Source: Marinilabiliales bacterium
Lineage (GTDB): Bacteria > Bacteroidota > Bacteroidia > Bacteroidales > SZUA-534
DNA length: 64,000 nucleotides
Reading direction: 5' to 3'
Assembly: GCA_003512955.1 (NCBI GenBank)
Contig: DOTG01000004.1
Span: forward strand, 62,001-126,000
Part shown: piece after piece, positions 9,488 through 18,261 of the stretch
Layout: each line of letters begins with the position of its first letter
How positions within the stretch are numbered: position 1 is the stretch's first letter
The notes under the pieces: generated by a model
What the model saw: the letters and a program-made list of their open reading frames with translations, nothing else
The model's database searches: none
Told to the model about the DNA's origin: nothing
Position numbers and translations under genes: made by a program

Positions 9488-9614
9488 CTAATTTTTGGCA
9501 GATACCACGGCGTCATTGTTTCTTCATACAGCGTATCCAAAATGGCAACTTCCCAGGTAAATCAGCCATTGGTGTGGAAATGCAGCCCTTTTTGTTAAAA
9601 AATTGTTGAAACAA

Positions 9615-9641
9615 AAAAGTCTCCTAAATTCGGAGACTTTT
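9615..9641 (-). terminator. Rho-independent terminator after the BI-1 gene
   Basis: AAAAGTCTCC and GGAGACTTTT are perfect 10-bp arms around a 7-nt loop, followed on the minus strand by further T residues. It sits 13 bp after the stop of the BI-1 gene. Confidence 0.85.
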
Positions 9642-9654
9642 CTATAGTTTTTTC

Positions 9655-10413
9655 TTAATCGCGACCAGATAGATAGGAGAGCAGACGAAGGATTTCGAGG
9701 TACAACCAAATAAGGGTGACCATCAACCCAAAAGCTCCATACCATTCAAAATAACCAGGCAATCCAGCTTGCGATCCTTTTTCGATGAAATCAAAATCAA
9801 GTACCAGATTTAATGCGGCTACTACCACAATAACCAGGCTGATGATAATGCCCAAAGTTCCACCACCGTGCATAAAAGACATGTTCATGCCAAAAAGTCC
9901 TAGAATAAAACTGACAAGATAGGCTACTGCAATTCCAGCAGTGGCAGCAAAGATGCCTGCCCTTAGTTTATCGGTAACTTTAATAATCCGCGATTTATAG
10001 GCAAACAAAAGGGCAAAAAGCACTGCAAAAGTTAAAGACACAGCCCGAAGTACCAAACCAGGGTACATCGCCTCAAAGAATGCAGAGATAGCACCTATAA
10101 ATAGGCCTTCTAAAACGGCATAAATAGGGGCCAGAATGGGAGACCATTCTTTTTTAAACATCGTAATTAAGGCTACTACAAAACCTCCAATACCACCTAC
10201 CAGCATCCAAACTAAAACGGTTGAGCCGGCAGCGGCGGGTTCGGTAACATTAAAAAACTTGCTCCAACTAAAAGCAGCACCAGCTAAAGCCAACAGTAGC
10301 ATGATGGCAATTTTGTTAACAGTTCCTTGTACTGTCATCACTCCCGATTCAGTGCGTTGGAAAGCAAAATCCCGAATCAGTTTTTCATTCATTGTTGGAT
10401 TTGATGATTTCAT
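9655..10413 (-). CDS. Bax inhibitor-1/YccA family membrane protein
   Basis: This is a seven-helix inner-membrane protein of the BI-1 superfamily (YccA-like branch), whose members are linked to membrane stress and calcium leak. About 252 residues carry evenly spaced hydrophobic helices. They end in FEWYGAFGLMVTLIWLYLEILRLL, the conserved last two helices, with an acidic DFDFIEKG loop before them. ATG 10413 follows AAAAGG and is a better start than TTG 10422. It is a single-gene unit with its own terminator. The exact role in bacteria is unsettled. Confidence 0.85.
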   Translation of the reverse strand: MKSSNPTMNEKLIRDFAFQRTESGVMTVQGTVNKIAIMLLLALAGAAFSWSKFFNVTEPAAAGSTVLVWMLVGGIGGFVVALITMFKKEWSPILAPIYAVLEGLFIGAISAFFEAMYPGLVLRAVSLTFAVLFALLFAYKSRIIKVTDKLRAGIFAATAGIAVAYLVSFILGLFGMNMSFMHGGGTLGIIISLVIVVVAALNLVLDFDFIEKGSQAGLPGYFEWYGAFGLMVTLIWLYLEILRLLSYLSGRD

Positions 10414-10512
10414 CCTTTTCAATTTTAATTAACAAATTTTCAATTGGTATTCTTAAAAATTCCGTCGGTCATTCTCAAAAATCAGACCGGAAAAAAGTAA
10501 AACAATAACATT

Positions 10513-11214
10513 CTATTTCGTGTTGAACCATAAAAACTCCTCACCTAGCCTATAAACATTGAGTTTTTCGGATTGCATCAACCGGACGGCCAATTCTTTC
10601 ATCTCGGCATTATATACATCCGAAACCACTGAAAGGCTCTGCATCACAAAACTCAAAGATTGGTGAACCATCACTTGGTCGATGGCCGCCATCTCACCGA
10701 TTTGAGTAAAAACCATTGCTTTTAAATCATCAGCAAGGGAACCTCCCTGCCGGATGTGCCATCCAACCGAATAAAGTGCCAACGTTTTTTCTTCCAAAGT
10801 GCCAGCCATCCAGGTTTCTACCAACCCGGGCAAATAGGGCAACCGGGCAAATAAATTTCTGGAATATTGTTCCCGTAGTTCTTGATTGACTATTTTTTTT
10901 GCAATAATCCGGGCCTTCTCAATGGGCAAATCAGTTACATCAAACAGGCTGGAAGCCAAAATTCTCGTCTCGCGGATATCACGTTCCCACAATAAAAAAG
11001 CCAACTCATTGTTGGGTTCGAATTCTGACACCACCTGGCGCAAATGGGGAATAGAAACCCCATAACTCAACTGATAATCCAAACCCATGTTGCGAAGTAT
11101 CTTAGCTACATCACCATTCTGCATGTGCGAAATCTTCCGTACGATTTTCTTATAATTCTCTTTTGTATCGGTAGCTACTTCTTTTTTCAATCTTATGGTT
11201 AATTTGAGTTTCAA
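10513..11214 (-). CDS. DNA alkylation repair (AlkD-like) HEAT protein
   Basis: This protein resembles the AlkC/AlkD HEAT-repeat DNA glycosylase superfamily, which removes alkylated purines. The core YGVSIPHLRQVVSEFEPNNE and LWERDIRETRILASSLFD (residues about 52-92) fit the AlkD repeat pattern, and helical repeats run to the end. I could not confirm the AlkD catalytic Trp/Asp/Arg set, so it may be a non-catalytic relative. The start is TTG; an internal ATG at 11124 would remove about 30 residues. It stands alone between the BI-1 gene and tRNA-His. Confidence 0.7.
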   Translation of the reverse strand: MKLKLTIRLKKEVATDTKENYKKIVRKISHMQNGDVAKILRNMGLDYQLSYGVSIPHLRQVVSEFEPNNELAFLLWERDIRETRILASSLFDVTDLPIEKARIIAKKIVNQELREQYSRNLFARLPYLPGLVETWMAGTLEEKTLALYSVGWHIRQGGSLADDLKAMVFTQIGEMAAIDQVMVHQSLSFVMQSLSVVSDVYNAEMKELAVRLMQSEKLNVYRLGEEFLWFNTK

Positions 11215-11263
11215 AAATTATGGGCGGGGGAATATAAAAAATTCCGAAGCCACATATTTTTTA

Positions 11264-11294
11264 CAAAAAAAGCCCCGGTTTTACCAGGGCTTTT
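11264..11294 (-). terminator. terminator downstream of tRNA-His
   Basis: On the minus strand AAGCCCTGG pairs with CCGGGGCTT (one G-T pair) across a short loop and is followed by a seven-T run. It begins four bases after the tRNA 3' end. Confidence 0.85.
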
Positions 11295-11297
11295 GGG

Positions 11298-11370
11298 TGG
11301 AAGATGGGGCTCGAACCCACGACCAACGGAACCACAATCCGCTACTCTAACCTACTGAGCTACATCCACC
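11298..11370 (-). tRNA. tRNA-His (GTG)
   Basis: The minus strand folds as a full tRNA. The acceptor GTGGATG pairs with CTTCCAC (one mismatch). The D-arm starts GCTCAGTAGG, the anticodon loop is TTGTGGT with anticodon GTG, and the T-arm contains GGGTTCGAGCCCC. An unpaired 5' G (G-1, 11370) faces a C discriminator (11298), the identity pair of tRNA-His. CCA is not encoded. A TATATTTG -7 box lies 13 bp upstream and a terminator follows. Confidence 0.96.
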
Positions 11371-11382
11371 ATTTTGCGGTTG

Positions 11383-11390
11383 CAAATATA
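11383..11390 (-). promoter_or_regulatory. -7 box of tRNA-His
   Basis: TATATTTG on the minus strand is a perfect TAnnTTTG placed 13-20 bp before the tRNA 5' end. Confidence 0.6.
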
Positions 11391-11509
11391 ACTAATAAAA
11401 ATCCATTTTTCCAAGAACCTGTTTTGAATTCTACAAAAATATTTGACTACCTGCATAAGCTTGTTAATTCTAATATTGTTGCATGGTTTAGTGCCTTTAA
11501 AACAAAGAA

Positions 11510-12568
11510 TTACGAAACAACTTTTTCCTCTTTTGCAGGGAATAATATTGAAAGTAACACACTCGAAACCAACACAAACAATATAAAATATAAGGAATAG
11601 ACCGATTTAAACCCGATAGCCTCCAACCAGGTATGAGCCAACAGCTTGATACCCACAAAAATAAGCAACACCGAAATACCTATTTTCAGGAAGTGGAATT
11701 TATTTACCACATGGATGAGCAGAAAGAACATGCTCCGTAGCCCTAGAATGGCAAAAATGTTCGAAAAGAATACCACAAAAGGATCACGTGTGACGGAGAA
11801 GATGGCCGGAATGGAGTCGGTGGCAAAAATCAGGTCGGTAAACTCCACCATTACCAGCACGATAAACAAGGGTGTAATATAGGTGTATTTTTTGCGGCGG
11901 ACAAAAAAATTGTTTTTTACATATTTTGGAAAAACCCTGAAGTACCTGGAAAGGAATTTAACCAATGGATGGTTTTGTGGTTCAATTTTTTCCTCTTTAT
12001 TTCGGTCAATGAACATTTTTGCCCCGGCATAAACCAAATAGCCTCCAAATATCAGAAGCACCCATTCAAATTTGTGGATTAAAGCTGCACCTATAAAGAT
12101 GAATAAAAACCGAAGTACAATAGCCCCTAAAATCCCCCAAAACAGGACAGGTTTATAAGCCTCCGGTTTTACCGAGAAAGCGGTTAATATCATGATAATC
12201 ACAAACAAGTTGTCAATCGATAAAATTTCTTCAATCAAATAACCTGATAGGTAATCAATGGCCATGGTTTTGCGATACATGGTCAGAGCCTCTTCAAAAC
12301 CAAGTCCTGAGAGATTTAGGTGGGGTGTATAATTGCTGGCTACCCTGATTAAATCGTCGAGGGAATGTATCCCATGCATTTTTTCGCCATGAAAAAACAG
12401 AAAAACGCCAAAGGCTAAGGCAAAGGTAATCCAAACTAATGTCCAACCGGCAGCTTCTTTAAACGACACCATGTGGCTTTTACGTCCTATGACTAATAAG
12501 TCGAGAAGTAATACGGATACTACAAAAATCAGAAAACCTCCCAAGAAAAGTGTTTCAATATTAAACAT
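11510..12568 (-). CDS. TerC/Alx family membrane protein
   Basis: This is an integral membrane protein of the TerC family (Alx-like branch), linked to metal, mainly manganese, export and tellurite resistance. The 352 residues carry about nine helices. The conserved acidic motifs are present: EEILSIDNLFVI (residues about 112-123) and VEFTDLIFATDSIPAIFSVT (about 242-261), where the paired acidic residues are thought to bind metal. Length and order match Alx. A TATCTTTG -7 box sits at 12587-12594. It is not in a ter operon. Confidence 0.9.
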   Translation of the reverse strand: MFNIETLFLGGFLIFVVSVLLLDLLVIGRKSHMVSFKEAAGWTLVWITFALAFGVFLFFHGEKMHGIHSLDDLIRVASNYTPHLNLSGLGFEEALTMYRKTMAIDYLSGYLIEEILSIDNLFVIIMILTAFSVKPEAYKPVLFWGILGAIVLRFLFIFIGAALIHKFEWVLLIFGGYLVYAGAKMFIDRNKEEKIEPQNHPLVKFLSRYFRVFPKYVKNNFFVRRKKYTYITPLFIVLVMVEFTDLIFATDSIPAIFSVTRDPFVVFFSNIFAILGLRSMFFLLIHVVNKFHFLKIGISVLLIFVGIKLLAHTWLEAIGFKSVYSLYFILFVLVSSVLLSILFPAKEEKVVS

Positions 12569-12586
12569 ATATTATTTTATTTTGGG

Positions 12587-12594
12587 CAAAGATA
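12587..12594 (-). promoter_or_regulatory. -7 box of the TerC gene
   Basis: The minus strand reads TATCTTTG, a perfect TAnnTTTG, 19 bp before the start codon. Confidence 0.6.
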
Positions 12595-12713
12595 GAATTA
12601 TCTATCGATACCAAAAGTGATTGAAATGGAAATATGTGATGCACTTTTTAAGGTGCAAGTATATCGGCCGGGTGCATTCTAAAAGGAAAAGCCTCCAATT
12701 CCCGCAATTTAAT

Positions 12714-12721
12714 TACCTTTG
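12714..12721 (+). promoter_or_regulatory. -7 box of the DUF502 gene
   Basis: TACCTTTG matches TAnnTTTG. It overlaps nothing coding and lies 23 bp upstream of ATG 12744, which argues against the TTG at 12723 as the start. Confidence 0.5.
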
Positions 12722-12743
12722 ATTGCCTAAATTTTCAATAAAG

Positions 12744-13313
12744 ATGAAAAAGATTTTTTCCTACTTCCTGCAAGGATTATTTTATATAGCTCCCATTGGG
12801 CTAACGGTTTACATAATTTATTGGTCGTTCACTTATGTTGATGGTTTTATTCAGAAAGCACTTCAATCTTGGGTCCATTTTAAAATACCGGGATTGGGTA
12901 TCGTGGCCATTTTCTTCTCACTGGCTTTGTTAGGTTTTTTAGGCCAGACATTTATTGCCACACCCATCAAAAACCTTTTTAACCGGGTTATCGATCGGAC
13001 ACCCATTGTAAAAGTAATTTATTCCGCGTTACGCGATCTGTTTTCGGCCTTTACGGGGAAAGAAAAAAAGTTCAGCAAACCTGTGTTGGTAAAGGTGAAT
13101 AAGGTTTCGGAACTTGAAAAAATCGGTTTTATTACCGAAACGGACCTTAGCCAGTTAAATGTTTCGGAAAAGGTGGCTGTATATTTCCCTCACGCTTATG
13201 CTTTCTCCGGGGAACTGTTTATAGTACCTACGGATAACATCACTCCAATAGATGTACCTGCCGCCGATGTAATGAAGTTCATCGTCTCCGGTGGAGTATC
13301 GGGTTGGAGTTAA
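12744..13313 (+). CDS. DUF502 family inner-membrane protein
   Basis: This is a DUF502 protein of unknown function. Two N-terminal transmembrane helices carry the family pattern: GLFYIAPIGLTVYIIYWSF, then D in YVDGF, then IPGLGIVAIFFSLALLGFLGQ. The signature IDRTPIVKVIYSALRDLFSAF follows, then a soluble C-terminal domain with GFITE, YFPHAYAFSGELFIVP and an SGGVSGW tail. About 189 residues is normal for the family. It is a single gene, convergent with the ATP-grasp fusion 21 bp away. Confidence 0.85.
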   Translation: MKKIFSYFLQGLFYIAPIGLTVYIIYWSFTYVDGFIQKALQSWVHFKIPGLGIVAIFFSLALLGFLGQTFIATPIKNLFNRVIDRTPIVKVIYSALRDLFSAFTGKEKKFSKPVLVKVNKVSELEKIGFITETDLSQLNVSEKVAVYFPHAYAFSGELFIVPTDNITPIDVPAADVMKFIVSGGVSGWS

Positions 13314-13334
13314 CTTTCTAACTGTTTTGGGAAC

Positions 13335-15302
13335 TTATAAATCGGTTTCTACTGAAACAAAACGGGCAATATTCCGCGACATTTCAATACGGTTATAAAT
13401 TGACTGCATAATTTTCAGGTACAGTTTTTCTTTCAGAACCATGTCTTCAAGGCCCGCGTCCACATTGGGGTTGTCGTTTACCTCAATAACATAAGCTTTT
13501 CCATCAATCATTTTAAGATCGACTCCATACAAACCATCGCCCATGAGGGCTGCTGCTTTTGTGGCTGCTTTAATAATAGGTTCAGGGACATCTTCCACCA
13601 ACATAGTTTCCACTTCGCCAAAATAATCTTCCTGCTCACCGTTCCAGTTGCAGATTTGCCAGTGGTCCTTGGCCATAAAGTATTTGCAGGCAAACAGAGG
13701 TTTTTGGTCGAGCATTCCTATGCGCCAATCGTATTCCGAAGGAACAAACTCCTGTGCAATTATCAGATCCGATTTTTTAAACAGATGGTTGAGCGAATGA
13801 GCCAATTCATCGGGATTGTTTACCTTGGTAACACCCAATGAAAACGCGCTGTCTGGCTGTTTCAGCACCATCGGGTACTGAAGTTTATCGAACCCGTTTT
13901 TCCGGATAAAATCCTTGGTCAGGATCATGGTCTGCGGTGTCAGTATCTTATTCTGCCTCATCCTCTCTTCCAGGAATATTTTATTGGAACACCGGAGGAT
14001 GGACCAAGGATCGTCAATAACTACTAAACCCTCAGCATAAGCCGTACGCGAAAAGTGGTAGGTATAATTGTTCACGCTGGTTGTTTCGCGGATAAACAAT
14101 GCATCGAACTCAGTAAGCCGGTCGTAATCGTCTTTGGTAATAAACTCGGTATAGAACCCGGTTTTTTTGGCTGCATCTTTAAACATCTGCAATGCCTCGG
14201 GGTTCGAAGGCGGGTTCTTCTCTTCGGGATTAACCAAAATAGCCAAATCGTATTTATAGTTGTTGAAACGATGGCGCTGGAACCTTTTGCGCGAAAAGTA
14301 TTCGCGTGCAAAATGTTGGATACGCTCAAAATCTTCGTTGTTAATTTTATCCAGACTTAATGGGCTCACCCGTTGGATCACCCAACGATCGGTTTTGTTA
14401 AACTGAACATGCATCAGCGGCGTTTCGAACAGGCGGTACAGGTTATGCCCTAATACCTTGTAGTTTTTATCGATGGTCTGTCCAAAGTAAATATTAAAAC
14501 TGATTTGGTTCTGAGTCTCCTTTTCCAGGGTTTTTTGAAGCAAATCGTCAATATCCTGGGCAATGGTGCGTATGATGGAAACATTTCTGAAATCGCGGAT
14601 GGTGGTTACATTGGGAATAGCCCGGTGCTCACGGGCCGAAGCCAGCAATGAAACATAATACCCGATGCTTTGGTACCGATAAGAGTTGGAAAGATTGAAA
14701 ATCCGTCCATTTTTAAGTGACTGGAATTCATTTTCGGAGAGGTAACTTTTTGATGAAATCACCCTTAACCCTTCAATTTCGAGTTTCCATTTTTTTGGAT
14801 TGTCGACCACAATAATATTGGTAATCCCGTTTCGTTCTTTGGGGTCGAAAAGGTTTAAAATCATGCGTTGGGCATGTATCCCATCGCTATAATAGTTTGG
14901 AAGTTCTTCGGTAATTACAAAACCGGCTTTTTGGTACCAGTCAATTAGTTTTGTGTTGGTGGACAATGCTTCGAGCGACAATTTGTCGAATCCTTTTGAG
15001 ATGGCTACATGTTTCACCTGGGCCATTAACATCAATCCAATCCCCTCGCTCTGGTATTCGGGCAATACCCCAATGGAATAAATCCGCAAGGTATGCTGAT
15101 AAAGGTTTAGGATGAGGCTGCCCACTGGAGTGATCTTTCTTTTCTCTTTAACTTCGGCAATCCAGACTTGTTGGGCAGGACTTTGTAAGCTTAGCCGCAA
15201 CGAACGTCGCGAACTTTGTTGGAATTCTGGGAAGCAGGATTTTTCTATTTTTTCTAAAAAAGGTAAATCATTTAAAGTTGATTTCCTGATACTTACATTC
15301 AT
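13335..15302 (-). CDS. GNAT acetyltransferase fused to a RimK-like ATP-grasp ligase
   Basis: One 655-residue protein joins three parts. Residues about 1-160 are a GNAT fold (IYSIGVLPEYQSEGIGLMLM is the acetyl-CoA loop). Residues about 165-360 resemble the RimK N-terminal-associated domain. Residues about 365-640 are an ATP-grasp ligase (YPMVLKQPDSAFSLGVTKV, IAQEFVPSEYDWRIGML, YGVDLKMIDGKAYVIEVNDNPNVDAG). The DNPN magnesium-binding end is intact. ATP-grasp enzymes of this type form amide bonds on amino acids or peptides, and the GNAT part would acetylate a related amine. The real substrate is unknown. It starts with ATG and has no operon partner. Confidence 0.85.
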   Translation of the reverse strand: MNVSIRKSTLNDLPFLEKIEKSCFPEFQQSSRRSLRLSLQSPAQQVWIAEVKEKRKITPVGSLILNLYQHTLRIYSIGVLPEYQSEGIGLMLMAQVKHVAISKGFDKLSLEALSTNTKLIDWYQKAGFVITEELPNYYSDGIHAQRMILNLFDPKERNGITNIIVVDNPKKWKLEIEGLRVISSKSYLSENEFQSLKNGRIFNLSNSYRYQSIGYYVSLLASAREHRAIPNVTTIRDFRNVSIIRTIAQDIDDLLQKTLEKETQNQISFNIYFGQTIDKNYKVLGHNLYRLFETPLMHVQFNKTDRWVIQRVSPLSLDKINNEDFERIQHFAREYFSRKRFQRHRFNNYKYDLAILVNPEEKNPPSNPEALQMFKDAAKKTGFYTEFITKDDYDRLTEFDALFIRETTSVNNYTYHFSRTAYAEGLVVIDDPWSILRCSNKIFLEERMRQNKILTPQTMILTKDFIRKNGFDKLQYPMVLKQPDSAFSLGVTKVNNPDELAHSLNHLFKKSDLIIAQEFVPSEYDWRIGMLDQKPLFACKYFMAKDHWQICNWNGEQEDYFGEVETMLVEDVPEPIIKAATKAAALMGDGLYGVDLKMIDGKAYVIEVNDNPNVDAGLEDMVLKEKLYLKIMQSIYNRIEMSRNIARFVSVETDL

Positions 15303-15454
15303 AAAATGTTATACTAATGACATTTCAAAAATACTATTTTATGAATAGGATAAGCTTTTATTAAAAGTTTTTTTGATAAGATATTACCAAATTATTTCAA
15401 CAGGTATATGAACAAGTAAATGAGCAGATTATGAGCTATTTAGATAATTTATCT

Positions 15455-17425
15455 TTACTCCTCCTGATAGGGTATCTGTATTTTAATAAGGACACCTGGG
15501 CTGTTATTCTGGATTGGCTTATCAATAATTTCAAAATAACAGGGTTTTTTTGTCAGATTCTGCAAATTTTGCATCCGTTGTTTGGTAATTTTTGTAGCCA
15601 TAGATACATGGTTTTTTGGTTGTTTTTCAGCCGTTTGCTCCTGAAGGCCCTTGCCATTATCTTCAACTTCAATCACCAGAAATTCATTCTGCTTTGTAAA
15701 ACGGACAAAAATTACACCTTGCCGTTCAATACCACGGACACCGTGTTCAATGGCATTTTCAATAAAAGGCTGTACCAGCATAGGAGGTACCTGACAAGTC
15801 TGCGGGTCAAGCCCGTTGGATAGTTCAAAGTAATAATCGAATTTGTTTTGAAACCTCAATTGCTGCAGCTTGAGGTAGTCGTCGAGAATTTGAAGTTCGT
15901 TTTCCAACAAAATAAAATCGGAACCTGAACCCATCAGTATATTCCGCATCAAGCGCGAGAAATTGACCAAATATTCCGAGGCGGCCTTTTTATCGTTGTT
16001 TAGGATGAAATTTTGTACTGCCGATAACGAATTGAACACAAAATGAGGGTTCAGTTGAGCGCGTAGCAATTTTTGCTCTAAACTCATTTCGCTCAGCATG
16101 TTTTTTAACTTCCGTTGACGATAAGCAAAAAGGACAAACATGGCCAAAGCCAGCAAAACTGTAGCAATACCTAAAAACAAATAACGCTGCCTACTGAGCT
16201 GCAAGGCTTTTAATTCGGCATCTTGCTTAAGGATGATAATTTCGCGTTCCTGTTTTTCGGCCTTGAATAAAACATCCATAGCCTCGGCATTTTGGCGGCT
16301 AACTTCTTTAGTCATGCTGTCTTTGTAGGCCAGCGATTCGCGCATATGCTCCAGGGCCAATTGGGTCTTAAAAGTATAGCTATAAAGTTCCGAAAGAATT
16401 TTGTTGGCCTCCAGAATCTGCCATTTACTGCCAATGTTTTTCCCAATTTCCAGTGCTTTCTTTAAATGATCTTCAGCCAAGGGGTATTGTGCCAACTGCA
16501 TATATACATTGCCCAGATTCCGGTGGTTGTCGGCTACATAAATCAAATCGCCAATCTGCTGGTTGATGTCCAGCGATTTCTGATAGTGCTCCAATGCTTG
16601 TGTGTATTGTTTCAATTCCATATAAACCATTCCCAAACTATTGTTGCAGATGGCCTGCCCCAGGTTTGAGCCAATAAGTACATTGATGTTGTAGGAATGC
16701 TGCAAATAATAGAGGGCAGAGTCGGTATTGTGCAAATACAGGTAAGCCTCGCCAATATTGTTGGTATTGATGGCCTCGCCCAGCAAATTCCGGGGATGTG
16801 TTCCCAAATAATTCAATGAACGCTTAAAGTATTCAATGGCATCGGTATAGTTGTTATAGCTGATATACACGTTCCCAATCCCGTTAAGTGCTGAATGAAT
16901 CAACAGGGTATCGTTAGCCGATTCGGCCCATTCCAGTGCCTGCATGTACAATTTTAAAGCCTGCGCATTGTCATCAATCCGGCGGAATGTTACAGCCATT
17001 TCATGCAAGGTTTTGGCATTTAGCTCGTCGTCGTGGGACTGATTGGCGATGGAAAGCGACTGCCGGTGGAACGAAATGGCCAAACTATATTCAGAAATGT
17101 TGCGGTACCTTTTAGCTACCTGGTTATAAATATTGGCCAATTGCCGTTGATGGTTGTTGATTTTGGCTATTTCAATAGCCTGCTTTAAATAATTATCCAA
17201 CGGCTGTTTGACTCCTTCAGTATTTCGGTATTGTTTGTCGGAAAGTTGGAGCAGGCTATCAATGACCTGGTTGGTAATGTTTTTGGTATTGGTAAGGGGC
17301 AATGCTCCTTTATCAGGAAAATTGCAAGAAGCCATACAAAGGGCAACCCATACAATTAAATAACCGATCGATCTCAATGCAGGTAGTTTTGCTAAAAGTA
17401 AAAAGAATAATTGGAAAATCTGCAA
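15455..17425 (-). CDS. TPR sensor histidine kinase (LytS-type HisKA)
   Basis: The N-terminus has a signal or lipobox-like segment (IVWVALCMASC). About six to eight TPR repeats follow (residues about 60-390), probably periplasmic. Next come a coiled coil, one transmembrane helix (YLFLGIATVLLALAMFVLFAY, about 415-435), and a HisKA-type dimerisation helix with LRAQLNPHFVFNSLSAVQNFI, whose His is the phospho-acceptor (about residue 462). A HATPase follows (PPMLVQPFIENAIEHG, EDNGKGL). The start is TTG. It lies 11 bp after the FNR-type regulator on the same strand, so the two are probably one operon. No LytTR response regulator is adjacent. Confidence 0.85.
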   Translation of the reverse strand: MQIFQLFFLLLAKLPALRSIGYLIVWVALCMASCNFPDKGALPLTNTKNITNQVIDSLLQLSDKQYRNTEGVKQPLDNYLKQAIEIAKINNHQRQLANIYNQVAKRYRNISEYSLAISFHRQSLSIANQSHDDELNAKTLHEMAVTFRRIDDNAQALKLYMQALEWAESANDTLLIHSALNGIGNVYISYNNYTDAIEYFKRSLNYLGTHPRNLLGEAINTNNIGEAYLYLHNTDSALYYLQHSYNINVLIGSNLGQAICNNSLGMVYMELKQYTQALEHYQKSLDINQQIGDLIYVADNHRNLGNVYMQLAQYPLAEDHLKKALEIGKNIGSKWQILEANKILSELYSYTFKTQLALEHMRESLAYKDSMTKEVSRQNAEAMDVLFKAEKQEREIIILKQDAELKALQLSRQRYLFLGIATVLLALAMFVLFAYRQRKLKNMLSEMSLEQKLLRAQLNPHFVFNSLSAVQNFILNNDKKAASEYLVNFSRLMRNILMGSGSDFILLENELQILDDYLKLQQLRFQNKFDYYFELSNGLDPQTCQVPPMLVQPFIENAIEHGVRGIERQGVIFVRFTKQNEFLVIEVEDNGKGLQEQTAEKQPKNHVSMATKITKQRMQNLQNLTKKPCYFEIIDKPIQNNSPGVLIKIQIPYQEE

Positions 17426-17436
17426 ATGGTTCTTTT

Positions 17437-18132
17437 TTATCCCCGTTTGCTGATCTCTGTCAACGATTCGAGTTGGGTAATTAAAATGTCTTTACCATCC
17501 AGTGATACAATACCTTCGGCTTCAAATTCTTTGAGAAGTTTTACCGTACTTTCCAGTGAAATACCTGCAAACTCAGCCAGATCTTTTCTGCTCAGGTGTG
17601 AAAAGACTTCGTATCCGGAAAATTCTTCTGAGGCCAGATAAATCAGGGTCGAAGCCAGTTTGCCCGGCATCTGTTTGGTGGTAGCATTTTTTATAATTTC
17701 GTACAGTTTGGTTTCGCTGCGGCAATTATCGGAAATTACCCGCCAAGCCACTTCCATGTTGTCTTTCAGCATTCTTTTCAGTCCTTCTTTATCAATGAGG
17801 CAAATGCGGGCATCGGTTAAAGCTACCGCCGAGTATTGATATACCTGCTGGTTGAGCACACTCTGAAAGCTCACAAATTCGCCGCACCGGATAAGCCGCA
17901 GATTGATGTTCCGTCCGTTTCCGGTTTCTAAAAAAACTTTAATCAAACCTTCGTAAACATACATTACGTAAGGGGCAAAGGCACCTTGCTTACAGATATT
18001 TTCGCCTTTGGTGTAGGTAAGCTGCTGTTTTTTGTTGTTAAAATATTCCGAATCGTCGGGAAACAGGTGGTGGAAGCAGGTCCCCTCATTGTTGCATCCT
18101 TTACAGCTTATCGGTTTTGAAATGTCTGACAT
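17437..18132 (-). CDS. FNR-type Crp/Fnr transcription regulator
   Basis: This is a 231-residue Crp/Fnr regulator with a cyclic-nucleotide-type sensor domain and a C-terminal helix-turn-helix. Four cysteines match the [4Fe-4S] ligands of E. coli FNR in spacing: C10-x2-C13-x5-C19 and a distant C111 in ARICLIDK (92 residues after C19; 93 in FNR). The HTH reads SRKDLAEFAGISLESTVKLLKEF; the recognition helix has ESTVK where FNR has ETISR, so the DNA site may differ. It leads a likely operon with the TPR histidine kinase. Oxygen sensing is inferred from the cysteines. Confidence 0.85.
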   Translation of the reverse strand: MSDISKPISCKGCNNEGTCFHHLFPDDSEYFNNKKQQLTYTKGENICKQGAFAPYVMYVYEGLIKVFLETGNGRNINLRLIRCGEFVSFQSVLNQQVYQYSAVALTDARICLIDKEGLKRMLKDNMEVAWRVISDNCRSETKLYEIIKNATTKQMPGKLASTLIYLASEEFSGYEVFSHLSRKDLAEFAGISLESTVKLLKEFEAEGIVSLDGKDILITQLESLTEISKRG

Positions 18133-18261
18133 GGCTCTGTGAATAAAAACACAAAAATAGAAAGATTAAAGGTCTTTAATACCAGATAAACAGTTTAATT
18201 CTTTCATGTATTGTATAGAATTTCAATGCTTAAAAGTGAACGAAACATAATAATAACATTT

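Noticed and set aside
11304..11600. Plus-strand reading frame across tRNA-His
   Set aside because: It reads through a tRNA gene and the end of the TerC gene, and has no family match.
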